From: Saccharopolyspora kobensis
GTDB lineage: Bacteria; Actinomycetota; Actinomycetes; Mycobacteriales; Pseudonocardiaceae
Reading direction: 5' to 3'
Assembly (NCBI RefSeq): GCF_900108315.1
Contig: NZ_FNVB01000003.1
Location: 1 to 64,000 of the forward strand
Length of the DNA stretch: 64,000 nucleotides
In this document: positions 26,363 to 35,206 of the stretch, in pieces
Layout: every line of letters begins with the position of its first letter
Numbering within the stretch: the stretch's first letter is position 1
Notes under the pieces: generated by a model
The model's input: the letters and a program-made list of their open reading frames with translations, nothing else
The model's database searches: none
What the model was told of the DNA's origin: nothing
Translations under genes and position numbers: made by a program

Positions 26363-26390
26363 GCCCGGGTGCGAGTCATTGCACCCGGGC
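26363..26390. terminator. Bidirectional terminator between DLH and LysR genes
   Basis: GCCCGGGTGC and GCACCCGGGC form a perfect 10-bp stem with an 8-nt loop, 9 bp after the DLH stop codon and facing the convergent LysR gene. Confidence 0.65.
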
Positions 26391-26451
26391 GCCGAGGCCG
26401 GATGCGGCTGCGACGACCGCACCGGCCGGCCTCTGAGCGTCCACATCGGAC

Positions 26452-27351
26452 TCATGACTGGCCGCCGTCCCGCACGGATCGCCGGGCGATGCGCACGAAC
26501 GCCCGGGAAGCAGCGCTCCGGTAAGCGCTCTCGCGGCGCAGCAGGCAGGCCGTGCGGGTCGGCAGGCCGGGCTCCAGCGAGACCGGGTGCAGCTCGGGGT
26601 GCTCCCGCGTGATGGCGTCGGGCAGCACGGTGACCAGGTCGGTCCGCCGGATCATCTCGATCAGCGCGGTGACCGAGTTCGCCTCCACCGCGACCCGCAC
26701 CTGAGCCCGGTGCTGGGCGAAGTAGGCGTCGATGTGGCCCCGGGTGGCGAAGTCCGCGCTGAGCAGCGCCAGCGGCTGTTCGGCCACCTCCGCCACCGGC
26801 AGCGGGTGACGGCGGCGGGCCAGCGGGTGGCGCCGCCCGACGACGAGGCTGAGCGACTCGGTCAGCAGCGCGGCGCTGTCGATGCCCGGCAGGTGGCCGC
26901 CGCGGAACGCCACGCCCAGGTCGAGCTCGTCGGCGAGCAGGGCGGCTTCGATCCGGTCCTGCGTCATCTCCCGCACGTCCAGGCTGATCCCCGGGTGCGC
27001 GGCCCGGAACTCACCGGTCAGCGGCCCGACCAGGTAAGCGGTGAAGGTCGGTGTCACCGCCAGCCGCAGGTGCCCCCGGCTGAGGTCCTGCACGTCGAGC
27101 ACAGCGCGCTCCCCCGCCGCGAGATCGCGCAGCACCTCGCGCGCGTGGTGCAGGTAGGTCGCGCCCGCGTCGGTCAGCCGCACCGAGCGGCCGGTCCGGT
27201 CGAGCAGCTGCACGCCCAGAGCCTTCTCCAGCTGCTTGACCTGCTGCGACAGCGTCGGCTGGGAGATGTGCAGCTCCTCGGCGGCGCGGGTGAAGTTCGC
27301 GTGCTCGGCGACGGCCAGCAGGTAGCGGAGGTGGCGCAGTTCAACGGTCAC
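26452..27351 (-). CDS. cynR: LysR-family regulator, probably CynR for the cyanate genes
   Basis: The 299-aa protein has the LysR HTH at the N-terminus (ELRHLRYLLAVAEHANFTRAAEELHISQPTLSQQVKQLE) and a periplasmic-binding-like effector domain. Its divergent position 114 bp from cynT-cynS is that of CynR, which activates the cyanase operon when cyanate is present. The GTG at 27351 fits the family N-terminus. The name rests on context more than on sequence. Confidence 0.8.
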   Translation of the reverse strand: MTVELRHLRYLLAVAEHANFTRAAEELHISQPTLSQQVKQLEKALGVQLLDRTGRSVRLTDAGATYLHHAREVLRDLAAGERAVLDVQDLSRGHLRLAVTPTFTAYLVGPLTGEFRAAHPGISLDVREMTQDRIEAALLADELDLGVAFRGGHLPGIDSAALLTESLSLVVGRRHPLARRRHPLPVAEVAEQPLALLSADFATRGHIDAYFAQHRAQVRVAVEANSVTALIEMIRRTDLVTVLPDAITREHPELHPVSLEPGLPTRTACLLRRESAYRSAASRAFVRIARRSVRDGGQS

Positions 27352-27465
27352 GCAACCCACCATAGATGACAGCGATCGTCTCGATGGCAACTGCGTATTG
27401 GACGCTATACCTCCAGTTCAGGCATGGTCGTGATGTCGGTCCACCAGCTAGCAGAAGGAGGGACC
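27352..27465. promoter_or_regulatory. Divergent cynR/cynT promoter region
   Basis: GTATTGGACGCTATAC (27395-27410) is an imperfect dyad of the T-N11-A class used by LysR proteins. It lies between the divergent starts, about 55 bp upstream of cynT. The cynT ribosome binding site is AAGGAGGG at 27455-27462. Confidence 0.4.
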
Positions 27466-28068
27466 ATGCAGCACCTCGCGGACGGCATCCGCCGGTTCCA
27501 GCAGGGCGTCTTCCCCGCCAAGGCCGAGCTGTTCGCCCGGCTCGCCACCGAGCACCGGCCGCGCACGCTGTTCATCGGCTGCTCCGACGCCCGCGTGGTC
27601 CCCGAGCTGATCACCCAGCAGGATCCCGGCGAGCTGTTCGTCATCCGCACCGCGGGCAACCTCGTGCCCGCGCACTCCGGCGGGGCCGACGGTGTCGCCG
27701 CGAGCATCGAGTACGCCATCGACGCGCTGGAGGTTTCCGACGTCGTCGTCTGCGGGCATTCCTCCTGCGGCGCGATGACCGCCCTCGCCGAGCGCCGGGA
27801 ACTCTCCGCGCTGCCGACCACCGCCGCGTGGTTGCGCCACGCGGACGCCTCGCTGGCGCGAGCCGCAGCCGCGGGCGGGAACCACCAGGTCGACGTGCTC
27901 GTGCGGCACAACGTGCTCGCGCAACTGGCGAACCTGGCGACCCATCCCTCCGTCGCCCGCGCCGTCGCCGGCGGCCGGGTCGCGCTGCACGGCTGGGTCT
28001 TCGACATCGCCACCGGCGTCGTGACCGGAGTCGGCCACGACCTCGCAAACCCCGTCACGGCCGCCTGA
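27466..28068 (+). CDS. cynT: Beta-class carbonic anhydrase of the cyanate operon
   Basis: The 200-aa enzyme carries the beta-carbonic-anhydrase zinc set: Cys39 with the Asp41-Arg43 dyad in GCSDARV, His98 and Cys101 in CGHSSCGA. It interconverts CO2 and bicarbonate. In the cyn operon it recycles the CO2 released by cyanase, so bicarbonate, the second substrate, is not lost. It is followed 42 bp later by cynS on the same strand. Confidence 0.92.
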   Translation: MQHLADGIRRFQQGVFPAKAELFARLATEHRPRTLFIGCSDARVVPELITQQDPGELFVIRTAGNLVPAHSGGADGVAASIEYAIDALEVSDVVVCGHSSCGAMTALAERRELSALPTTAAWLRHADASLARAAAAGGNHQVDVLVRHNVLAQLANLATHPSVARAVAGGRVALHGWVFDIATGVVTGVGHDLANPVTAA

Positions 28069-28110
28069 GACCGCGGCGGAACTCCGCACCGAATTCGAGA
28101 GGAAGCGAAG

Positions 28111-28581
28111 ATGACCCACGCCCAGTTCGACCCCGCCGCCCGCCAGCAGCTCGCGATCGCCGCCGTCGAGGCCAAGACCCGCAAGGACCTGACGTGGCGG
28201 CAGATCGCCGACACCGCCGGGTACTCCGAGGCGTTCGTGACCGCCGCGCTGCTGGGCCAGCACGCGCTGCCCGCGCCCGCCGCCGAGGCCGTCGCCGAAC
28301 TCCTGGGACTCGGTGCCGACGCGGCGACGCTGCTGCAGACGATCCCGACCCGCGGTTCCATCCCGGGCGGCATCCCGACCGACCCGACCATCTACCGGTT
28401 CTACGAGATGCTCCAGGTCTACGGCACGACGCTCAAGGCGCTGGTGCACGAGAAGTTCGGCGACGGCATCATCAGCGCGATCAACTTCCGGCTGGACGTG
28501 CAGAAGGTCGCCGATCCCGAGGGCGGCGAGCGCGCCGTGATCACCCTGGACGGCAAGTACCTGCCCACCAAGCCCTTCTGA
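28111..28581 (+). CDS. cynS: Cyanate hydratase (cyanase)
   Basis: The 156-aa protein is full length for cyanase. It has an N-terminal helical domain and the catalytic C-terminal domain with Arg96, Glu99 (IYRFYE) and Ser122 (GIISAINF), the same positions as in Escherichia coli CynS. It converts cyanate and bicarbonate to CO2 and carbamate, which decays to ammonia and CO2, giving detoxification and nitrogen supply. It is encoded directly downstream of cynT. Confidence 0.96.
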   Translation: MTHAQFDPAARQQLAIAAVEAKTRKDLTWRQIADTAGYSEAFVTAALLGQHALPAPAAEAVAELLGLGADAATLLQTIPTRGSIPGGIPTDPTIYRFYEMLQVYGTTLKALVHEKFGDGIISAINFRLDVQKVADPEGGERAVITLDGKYLPTKPF

Positions 28582-28617
28582 GCCTCCACCGGCGGGCTCT
28601 GATCCCAGGCGAGGACG

Positions 28618-28645
28618 GCCCCTCCGCGCAAGCACCAGGAGGGGC
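28618..28645 (+). terminator. Hairpin after cynS
   Basis: GCCCCTCC (28618-28625) and GGAGGGGC (28638-28645) form an 8-bp stem with a 12-nt loop, about 37 bp after the cynS stop. It is a modest terminator candidate before the deaminase gene. Confidence 0.4.
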
Positions 28646-28711
28646 GCCCGCACCGGGGAAGCACTCACCCGCCGAGCGACCACCAGCAAGCTCTGAGAAT
28701 CCGGAGAAGAC

Positions 28712-29209
28712 GTGGACCCCATCCAGCGCACCATCGACCTGGCCCAGCGCAACGTCGCCGAGGGCGGCCGCCCGTTCGCGACCGTGATCGTCAAGGACGG
28801 CGAAGTCCTGGCCGAGAGCCCCAACCAGGTGGCGCAGACCGGCGATCCCACCGCGCACGCGGAGATCCTGGCCATCCGGGAGGCGTGCCTGAAGACCGGC
28901 AGCGAGCACCTCACCGGCACCACCATCTACGTGCTCGCCCACCCGTGCCCGATGTGCCTGGGCTCGCTGTACTACTGCAGCCCGGACGAGGTCGTGTTCC
29001 TGACCACGCGGGAGGCCTACGAGCCGCACTACGTGGACGACCGCAAGTACTTCGAGCTCGACACCTTCTACGCGGAGTTCGCCAAGGACTGGCGCGACCG
29101 GCGGTTGCCGATGCGCCACGAGCACCGCGACGCCGCCGTCGAGGTCTACCGCGACTGGCAGCGGCGCAACGGCGGTGAGCGCCGCGTCGCAGGCGCCCCG
29201 ACCGCCTGA
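28712..29209 (+). CDS. Nucleoside/guanine deaminase-type CDA-fold protein
   Basis: The 165-aa enzyme belongs to the cytidine-deaminase-like fold. HAE at 49-51 supplies the zinc histidine and catalytic glutamate, and PCPMC (78-82) gives the two zinc cysteines. The overall pattern (NVAEGGRPFATVIVKDG at the start, EPHYVDDRKYFELD near the C-terminus) resembles guanine deaminase-type GuaD relatives. It releases ammonia from a nucleobase, fitting the nitrogen-scavenging cyanate genes just upstream. GTG start after GGAGAAG. Confidence 0.83.
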   Translation: MDPIQRTIDLAQRNVAEGGRPFATVIVKDGEVLAESPNQVAQTGDPTAHAEILAIREACLKTGSEHLTGTTIYVLAHPCPMCLGSLYYCSPDEVVFLTTREAYEPHYVDDRKYFELDTFYAEFAKDWRDRRLPMRHEHRDAAVEVYRDWQRRNGGERRVAGAPTA

Positions 29210-29257
29210 CGCCGGCCGCGATCAGCCGTGTGATTCCCTGGCACCCCGGTGCCGTCC

Positions 29258-29292
29258 GCGCAGCCACCGGTCCTCGCCACCGGTGGCTGCGC
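29258..29292 (+). terminator. Terminator between deaminase and ankyrin genes
   Basis: GCGCAGCCACCGGT and ACCGGTGGCTGCGC form a perfect 14-bp stem around a 7-nt loop, 48 bp after the deaminase stop and ending 25 bp before the next start. Confidence 0.65.
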
Positions 29293-29317
29293 ACCCTGCC
29301 GAGGAGAGGACTCCCCC

Positions 29318-29905
29318 ATGCCCGACCGACGACTCCTGCGCGCGGCCACCACCGGCGACCTCGGCGAGGTCCGCGCCGCGCTGGCCGCAGGCGCCGATGC
29401 CGGAGCCCGCGACGCGCACCAGCGCACCCCGCTGCTGCTGGCCGTGCACGGCGACCACGTCGACGTCGCCCGCGAGCTCGTCGCGGCCGGTGCCGACCCG
29501 AACGCCCAGGACGACCGCCGGGACAGCCCCTTCCTGGCCACCGGGGTGACCGGCAGCGTCGAGATGCTCCGCGTGCTGCTGCCCGCGGGCCCCGACTTCA
29601 CCGTGACCAACCGGTTCGGCGGCACCGCGCTCATCCCCGCCTGCGAGCGCGGCCACGTCGACTACGTCCGGGAAGCGGTGCGCACCGGGATCGACGTGGA
29701 CCACGTCAACGACCTCGGCTGGACCGGGCTGCTGGAGGCCGTCATCCTCGGCGACGGCACCCGGCCCTACCAGCGGATCGTGCGGATCCTGCTGGACGCC
29801 GGAGCCGACCCGGCGCTCCCCGACCGCGACGGCGTGACGGCGCTCCGCCACGCCGGGAACCGCGGCCAGGCGCAGATCGCCGATCTGCTCCGCGGCGCCG
29901 CCTGA
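29318..29905 (+). CDS. Ankyrin-repeat protein
   Basis: The 195-aa protein is made of about five ankyrin repeats, seen as TPLLLAVHGDHVDVARELVAAGADPNAQD, a degenerate repeat GVTGSVEMLRVLL, GTALIPACERGHVDYVREAV, and later RILLDAGADPALPDRDGVTAL. It has no signal peptide or other domain. Such single-domain ankyrin proteins act as protein-binding scaffolds; partners are unknown. The ATG at 29318 follows GAGGAGAGGA. Confidence 0.85.
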   Translation: MPDRRLLRAATTGDLGEVRAALAAGADAGARDAHQRTPLLLAVHGDHVDVARELVAAGADPNAQDDRRDSPFLATGVTGSVEMLRVLLPAGPDFTVTNRFGGTALIPACERGHVDYVREAVRTGIDVDHVNDLGWTGLLEAVILGDGTRPYQRIVRILLDAGADPALPDRDGVTALRHAGNRGQAQIADLLRGAA

Positions 29906-29915
29906 TCCCGGTCCG

Positions 29916-30746
29916 TCAGTCGTCGTAGGGATCGTCGTTGCCGGCCGAGCCGTAGTCGGTCGCCTGCGACGGGTCGACGAGGGCGAAGCGCGCGCCCAGC
30001 GGGTCGCGCAGGACCGCGACGCGGCCGAGGCTGGAGTCGTACGGGTCCACGCGCACCCGGCCGTGGTGGGCGACCGCCGTGCGCACCATCTCGTCGGTGC
30101 CCACCTCCTCGTCCACGCCGAGGTAGACCAGCCAGTGCGCGTGCGCGCCCGGGCTGAGGTGGTCGCGGATCATGCAGACGCGGGCGAGCACGGAGTCCCC
30201 GCCCAGGTACCAGACCTCGTAGTCGGAGAGGTGGTCGGTGCCGAACTGCTCGCCGGTGTAGCCGAACAGACCGCCGTAGAAGTGGTCGGCCGCCTGCGCC
30301 TTGATGGTGACCAGCTCCGCCCACACCAGGGTGCCCGGCAGGCCGACGTCGAACTGCCACGTCGCGTCGGGCTCCAGCAGGCCGAACTCGTCGTCGGCCG
30401 GGGTGGCCAGCACGAGCTTGACGCCCAGCCCCGGCACGCGGCTGCGCGGCACGGTGATGTGGCCGCCCAGCTTGCCCGCCTCCGCCGCGGTGGCGGCGCT
30501 GTCGGGAGTGGCCAGGAACAGCCGCCACCGCGTCCGGCCGTCCGCCGACTCGCGGATGCTGGCCACCGGGTACCCGTCCCGGTGCGCGATCACGTGCCCG
30601 CCCTCGCGCGGATCGTCGTGCTGCTCGAACTCCCAGCCGAACAGGGCGCCGTAGAACCCGCGGGCCACGGGGATGTCGGTGGTCACCAGCTCGATCCAGC
30701 AGGGCGTCCCGGCGGGGATGCTCAAGCGAGCCCTCTCGACGGTCAT
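29916..30746 (-). CDS. VOC-family protein with two glyoxalase/bleomycin-resistance domains
   Basis: The 276-aa protein contains two vicinal-oxygen-chelate domains, the first opening PCWIELVTTDIPVARGFYGALFGW (about 15-38), the second LVWAELVTIKAQAADHFYGGLFGY. Both keep the FYGxLFGW core. Actinomycete relatives are annotated as hydroxylase-like or resistance proteins, but no specific activity can be assigned. The very C-terminus is acidic (GNDDPYDD). Confidence 0.85.
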   Translation of the reverse strand: MTVERARLSIPAGTPCWIELVTTDIPVARGFYGALFGWEFEQHDDPREGGHVIAHRDGYPVASIRESADGRTRWRLFLATPDSAATAAEAGKLGGHITVPRSRVPGLGVKLVLATPADDEFGLLEPDATWQFDVGLPGTLVWAELVTIKAQAADHFYGGLFGYTGEQFGTDHLSDYEVWYLGGDSVLARVCMIRDHLSPGAHAHWLVYLGVDEEVGTDEMVRTAVAHHGRVRVDPYDSSLGRVAVLRDPLGARFALVDPSQATDYGSAGNDDPYDD

Positions 30747-30974
30747 GTCCGGCCCCCAGCCATCCGGTCAAGATCACTTGTCCGCTCCATTATGCGCCCG
30801 GGGTCCGACGACGCACTCCGCCGAAGGGGATCACGATCGGATCAAACACCCGGACAGAGCACCACTTCCGGAGCAATCGGGGACGAACCCGCCGAACCGG
30901 TCGGCCTTCCTCACCCTCCGCCCATGAATGTCCACAGTGGAGCGAATCGGCGAGACGTCCGCTCAGCAGCGGGA
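30747..30974. other. Intergenic region with one copy of the TCCACAGTGGA palindrome
   Basis: No gene is supported. A perfect TCCACAGTGGA lies at 30931-30941, one of four intergenic copies in the window. The rest shows no clear promoter. Confidence 0.5.
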
Positions 30975-31018
30975 CCGTGAGCGCTTTGGGGCGCTGGGGC
31001 ACCCCGAAGCGCTCACGG
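30975..31018 (-). terminator. Long terminator of the amidohydrolase gene
   Basis: CCGTGAGCGCTTTGGGG and CCCCGAAGCGCTCACGG (30975-30991 and 31002-31018) form a 17-bp stem with one G-T pair and a 10-nt loop, starting 25 bp past the stop codon of the minus-strand amidohydrolase. Confidence 0.7.
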
Positions 31019-31042
31019 GAACCTGGACGACCGAGCGTTGCG

Positions 31043-32320
31043 TCAGGCGGATTCGACGAGCCGACCGGCGCGCACGACGTGGAGCGGCGCCAGCAGGACC
31101 GAGAGGTCCTGGTGCGGGTCGCCGGAGAGCACCACCGCGTCACCGCTGAAGCCCGGAGCCAGTCGGCCCGCTTCACGCTCCACGCCCAGCAGGCTCGCCG
31201 CGGAGGTCGTCGCGGTGCGGATCGCGTCCAGCGCCGGGAGACCCGCCTCGTGCATCAGCTGCACCTCGCGGCCGATCGGGTCGACCGCACCGCCGGAGGA
31301 GTCGGTCCCGGCCGCCAGCGGCACTCCCAGCTCGTGGGCCGCGCGCACGGCGTCCTTCAGGATCGGCAGGTAGGTGCGGCCGCGCTCGGCCAGGACCGGA
31401 TCCGAGGATTCGGCCAGACCCGCCATCGCCGTCAGCGTCGGCGTGAAGAAGGTGTTCCGGCGGCGCATCTCGTGCAGCGTCCGCTCGCCGACGTACACGC
31501 CGTGCTCCAGCGAGCGGATGCCCGCGGTCACCGCGTCGTGGCAGCCCTGCTCGCTGTAGCTGTGGCAGAGCACGCCCTTGCCGCGCCGGCCGGCCGCGGA
31601 GACGACCTCCGAGAGCTGCTCGTGGGAGTAGACCTGGGTCAGCGGGTCCTGCTCGGGCAGCCCGGCGCGTTCGTTGACCCGGGTCTTGATCACGTCGGCG
31701 CCGCGCGCCAGGTTCACCTCGACGACGCGGCGCAGCGCCTCCGGCGAGCGGACGCCCTCGGCCAGCCGCGCCAGCGGCGTGAGGTCGGGGTCGGCGAGGA
31801 CGGTGTCGCCGAGGTCCGGGGTGACGAAGACGCCCGCCGCCTTCAGCCGCGGTGCGCGTCCGGGCACCTGGCGGGCGAGTTCGCGCACGGCGATGTCCTG
31901 GTAGAAGTTCGTGGAGCCGCTGCGGGCGCTGGTGGCGCCCTTGCGGACCGCGTCGCTCGCCTCGTCGACGGTGTTGAAGTGGATGTGCGCGTCGACCAGC
32001 CCCGGCAGCACCCAGCGGCCACGCGCGTCCAGGCGGGCCGACCCCGCGGGCACCTCGATGGCGTCGCGAGCTCCCGCCGCGCGCACGATGCCGTCGCGGA
32101 TGACGACCACGCCGTCCTCGACGACCGCACCGGTGGCCGGATCGAGCAGGGTGCCACCGTCGATGACCAGGTCACCGGCCCTCGGCTCCGGTCGCCGGGC
32201 GGCGGCGGCCGTGCCGGGCGCGACCGCCAGCGCGGTGGTGCCCGCCAGCACCGCGGCGGTGGCGAGCACGCCTCGCCGGGTGAGGTGGCCGGCGGGCGGC
32301 GGAACGGGGTCAACGCACAT
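31043..32320 (-). CDS. Tat-exported metal-dependent amidohydrolase (imidazolonepropionase-like)
   Basis: The 425-aa precursor has a twin-arginine-type signal (HLTRRGVLATAAVLAGTTALAV). The mature enzyme is an amidohydrolase-superfamily TIM barrel with LPGLVDAHIHF (metal HxH), a lysine in ADVIKTRVN, CHSYSEQG and SLEHGVYV histidines, and AAGTDSSGG (metal Asp). It could hydrolyse cyclic amides or peptides outside the cell and so supply the hydantoin/nucleobase genes transcribed away from it. ATG at 32320 after AAGGAG. A GTATACC operator lies just upstream. Confidence 0.85.
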   Translation of the reverse strand: MCVDPVPPPAGHLTRRGVLATAAVLAGTTALAVAPGTAAAARRPEPRAGDLVIDGGTLLDPATGAVVEDGVVVIRDGIVRAAGARDAIEVPAGSARLDARGRWVLPGLVDAHIHFNTVDEASDAVRKGATSARSGSTNFYQDIAVRELARQVPGRAPRLKAAGVFVTPDLGDTVLADPDLTPLARLAEGVRSPEALRRVVEVNLARGADVIKTRVNERAGLPEQDPLTQVYSHEQLSEVVSAAGRRGKGVLCHSYSEQGCHDAVTAGIRSLEHGVYVGERTLHEMRRRNTFFTPTLTAMAGLAESSDPVLAERGRTYLPILKDAVRAAHELGVPLAAGTDSSGGAVDPIGREVQLMHEAGLPALDAIRTATTSAASLLGVEREAGRLAPGFSGDAVVLSGDPHQDLSVLLAPLHVVRAGRLVESA

Positions 32321-32755
32321 CGAGCGCTCCTTGCTGTACATCGTCGGGCGTTTCTGTATACCAAATCGCGCACCTCAAACCCACTGCCGCACGTAACTAT
32401 CCGACAGTCAACTTCGGTTGATCGCTTTTGGTATACCGCAACAGAGGACTCTTCCGGCACCCCCCGCCGCACCGGCACCTGGATCGTGGACACCCGGACC
32501 CGCAGCGGTCACCATTCGGGCGGGCGGCCGTCGGCGCGACGCCCCGATCGCCCACCCGGAAGACCGCGCGCCGTGCTCGCAGCGCTCGCGCGAAACCCTT
32601 GACGCGCCTGGACAACCGGTCTAGCGTTTTCGAATCATAAACGTATACTTCCGCAATTCGAAATAGAAGTTTCACTTGGTCGCCCCGGCGACTCCCCGCC
32701 CAGCGCTGCTGGGCGCCGCGGGACCACCGGTCGCACTCCTCCACCGGAGAAGCCC
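32321..32755. promoter_or_regulatory. Divergent control region with GTATAC operators and permease promoter
   Basis: The region holds two close matches to TTTGGTATACC: one on the minus strand (32354-32365, CTGTATACCAAA) 34 bp before the amidohydrolase start, and TTTTGGTATACCG at 32426-32438. A third GTATAC lies at 32643-32648. A promoter for the rightward operon is plausible: TTGACG 32599-32604, 17-bp spacer, TAGCGT 32622-32627. A small hairpin GCCCAGC-gct-GCTGGGC lies at 32698-32714. A full TGGTATACCA also precedes the deaminase gene at 35239. Confidence 0.6.
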
Positions 32756-32914
32756 ATGTCCTCATCGAGCACCACCTCCCCGGCGCGGTACCGCGTGCTC
32801 GGCGAGGACGAGGGCACAACGCTGAGCGGCACTCCGCACCACCCCCATCCGATGCCCGGCACCAGACAAGGAAGTCGACAGTTGCGCACAGGACACCTGG
32901 AGGCCGCCCGATGA
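32756..32914 (+). CDS. Possible 52-aa leader ORF coupled to the permease
   Basis: An ATG at 32756 preceded by GGAGAAG opens a 52-codon frame whose TGA overlaps the permease ATG (ATGA). The product (MSSSSTTSPARYRVLGED...) has no recognisable domain. The 3' half uses rare codons such as AGA, CAA and ACA, unlike its neighbours. It may be a translational-coupling leader rather than a functional protein. Confidence 0.35.
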   Translation: MSSSSTTSPARYRVLGEDEGTTLSGTPHHPHPMPGTRQGSRQLRTGHLEAAR

Positions 32915-34392
32915 CCGCCACGGACAACGGCTCCGCCGTGGAGGCCCCCACCACGACCAGCTCCCGGCTCTACACCTACGACCTGGCGCCCACGAAGAAG
33001 GAAGGGCGCCGCTGGGGCGCCTACAACGTCTTCACGCTCTGGGGCAACGACGTGCACAGCCTCGGCAACTACGCCTTCGCGATCGGGCTGTTCGCGCTCG
33101 GGTTGAACGTGTGGGGCATCCTGGCCGCCTTCGTGCTGGCCTCGCTGCTGCTGTTCCTGCTGCTGACGCTGTCGGGCTACATGGGGCACAAGACGGGCGT
33201 GCCCTTCCCGGTGATGAGCCGGATCGCCTTCGGCACCAAGGGCGCGCAGATCCCGGCCGCCGTCCGCGGCATCGTGGCCATCGCCTGGTTCGGCATCCAG
33301 ACCTACCTGGCCTCCGAGGTGCTGAGCACCCTGCTGGTGGCCATGTTCCCGTCGATGCAGGCGCTGGAGGAGACCTCGGCGCTCGGGCTCTCGACGCTCG
33401 GCTGGATCACCTTCCTGGCGCTGTGGCTGGTCCAGGTGCTCATCGCCAGCTACGGCATGCACGTCATCCGCAAGTACATGGCCGTCGCGGCACCGACCAT
33501 CCTGATCACGATGACCGCGCTGGCGATCTGGATGTTCGTCCGCGCCGGCGGCGAGATCGCGCTGTCGAACTCGCAGCCGTTCACCGGCGGCGAGATGTGG
33601 CTGCAGATCCTGCAGGGCGCCGCGCTGTGGGTGGTCATCTACGGGACGTTCGTGCTGAACTTCTGCGACTTCACCCGCTCGGCCAAGAGCCGCCAGTCGA
33701 TCATCCGCGGCAACCTGATCGGCATCCCGGTGAACATGCTGTTCTTCGCCGTCATCGTGGTGGTGCTCAGCGGTGCGCAGTTCAAGCTCGACGGCAAGGT
33801 GATCACCAGCCCGACCGACATCGTGCAGACCATCCCCAACATGGTGCTGCTGGCCGCCGCCTCGCTCGCGCTGATCGTGCTGACCATCGCGGTGAACCTG
33901 CTGGCCAACTTCGTGGCGCCGATCTACGTGCTGGTCAACCTGTTCCCGCGGCACCTGAACTTCCGCAAGGCGGCGCTGGTGAGCGCGGTCATCGGACTGG
34001 TCATCCTGCCGTGGAACCTCTACAACGACCCGGTCGTGGTGAACTACTTCCTCGGCGGCCTCGGTGCGCTGCTCGGCCCGCTGTTCGGCGTGATCATGGC
34101 CGACTACTGGCTGGTCCGGAAGACCCGGGTGAACGTCCCGGCGCTCTACAGCGAGGACGCGCACTCCGACTACCACTACAGCCGCGGGTACAACCCGAAG
34201 GCGATCTGGGCGTTCATCCCGTCCGCGGCGATCGCGGTGGCGGTGGCGCTGGTCCCCGCGTTCAGCGCGGCGGCCGGGTTCTCCTGGTTCATCGGCGCGA
34301 TCCTCGGCGCCGCCATCTACGCCGCGATCGCCGGCCGCAAGCCCAACGCCTCCGATGTGGACGGCGAGTCGATCGCGGTGGCCGCGGAGTGA
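32911..34392 (+). CDS. NCS1-family nucleobase/hydantoin permease
   Basis: The 493-aa protein has twelve membrane helices and the NCS1 hallmarks: RRWGAYNVFTLWGNDVHSLGNY at the start of helix 1 (W-N motif for substrate and sodium), VPFPVMSRIAFG before helix 3, AIAWFGIQTY in helix 3 and LNFCDFTRSAKS in helix 6. The family imports cytosine, allantoin, hydantoins or purines with sodium or protons. Its operon mate is a hydantoin-type racemase, so a cyclic ureide is the likely cargo. ATG after GGAGG. Confidence 0.9.
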   Translation: MTATDNGSAVEAPTTTSSRLYTYDLAPTKKEGRRWGAYNVFTLWGNDVHSLGNYAFAIGLFALGLNVWGILAAFVLASLLLFLLLTLSGYMGHKTGVPFPVMSRIAFGTKGAQIPAAVRGIVAIAWFGIQTYLASEVLSTLLVAMFPSMQALEETSALGLSTLGWITFLALWLVQVLIASYGMHVIRKYMAVAAPTILITMTALAIWMFVRAGGEIALSNSQPFTGGEMWLQILQGAALWVVIYGTFVLNFCDFTRSAKSRQSIIRGNLIGIPVNMLFFAVIVVVLSGAQFKLDGKVITSPTDIVQTIPNMVLLAAASLALIVLTIAVNLLANFVAPIYVLVNLFPRHLNFRKAALVSAVIGLVILPWNLYNDPVVVNYFLGGLGALLGPLFGVIMADYWLVRKTRVNVPALYSEDAHSDYHYSRGYNPKAIWAFIPSAAIAVAVALVPAFSAAAGFSWFIGAILGAAIYAAIAGRKPNASDVDGESIAVAAE

Positions 34393-34429
34393 AGTGCCGG
34401 TCGACGAGTTCTGCGAAGAAGGTTGGACA

Positions 34430-35155
34430 ATGCGCATTCTGGTCGTGAACGTCAACACCACCGCCGCCATCACCGAGGCCATCGGTGCGCAGGCCGCCGG
34501 TGCGGCGTCTCCCGGCACCGAGATCGTGGCCCTCACCCCGGCCTTCGGCGCCGAGTCGGTGGAGGGCAACTACGAGAGCTACCTGGCCGCGATCGCGGTG
34601 ATGGAGACGGTGCGGGCCTACCCGGAGCCGTTCGACGCCATCATCCAGGCCGGCTACGGCGAGCACGGCCGGGAGGGACTGCAGGAGCTGTTCGACGTCC
34701 CGGTCGTGGACATCACCGAGGCCGCCGCGAGCACCGCGCAGTTCCTCGGCCGCACCTACTCGGTGGTGACCAGCCTGGACCGCACGGTCCCGCTGATCGA
34801 GGAACGGCTGCACGTCGGCGGGCTCAGCGCGCGCTGCGCGTCCGTGCGGGCCAGCGGCATGGCCGTGCTGGACCTCGAACGGGACCCGGACGCCGCGGTG
34901 GAGGCGATCGCCGAGCAGGCGGCGCGCGCCGTCGAGGACGACCGGGCGGAGGTCATCTGCCTGGGCTGCGGTGGCATGTCCGGGCTCGCCGAGCGCGTGG
35001 TCGAGCGCACCGGGGTACCCGTCGTGGACGGGGTGACCGCCGCGGTGACCATCGCCGAATCGCTGGTGCGCCTGGGCCTGAGCACCTCGAAGGTCCGCAC
35101 CTACGCCGCGCCGCGGCCGAAGCGGGTGCTGAACTGGCCGCCGCAGCTGAGCTGA
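34430..35155 (+). CDS. Asp/Glu/hydantoin racemase family protein
   Basis: The 241-aa enzyme shows the cofactor-independent two-base racemase pattern: MRILVVNVNTTAAIT at the N-terminus, a first site in IIQAGYGEHG where cysteine is usual (here Ala-Gly), and the second catalytic cysteine in ICLGCGGMSG. The pair permease plus racemase suggests conversion of the wrong hydantoin enantiomer. With only one of the two cysteines obvious, decarboxylase-like activity, as in arylmalonate decarboxylase, is an alternative. It starts 38 bp after the permease. Confidence 0.83.
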   Translation: MRILVVNVNTTAAITEAIGAQAAGAASPGTEIVALTPAFGAESVEGNYESYLAAIAVMETVRAYPEPFDAIIQAGYGEHGREGLQELFDVPVVDITEAAASTAQFLGRTYSVVTSLDRTVPLIEERLHVGGLSARCASVRASGMAVLDLERDPDAAVEAIAEQAARAVEDDRAEVICLGCGGMSGLAERVVERTGVPVVDGVTAAVTIAESLVRLGLSTSKVRTYAAPRPKRVLNWPPQLS

Positions 35156-35159
35156 GGGA

Positions 35160-35192
35160 CCGGTGGTGGCGGGGCTGCCCCGCCACCACCGG
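35160..35192 (+). terminator. Terminator of the permease-racemase operon
   Basis: CCGGTGGTGGCGGGG and CCCCGCCACCACCGG form a perfect 15-bp stem with a 3-nt loop, 4 bp after the racemase stop codon. Confidence 0.75.
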
Positions 35193-35206
35193 CACTTCCA
35201 GCCAGG

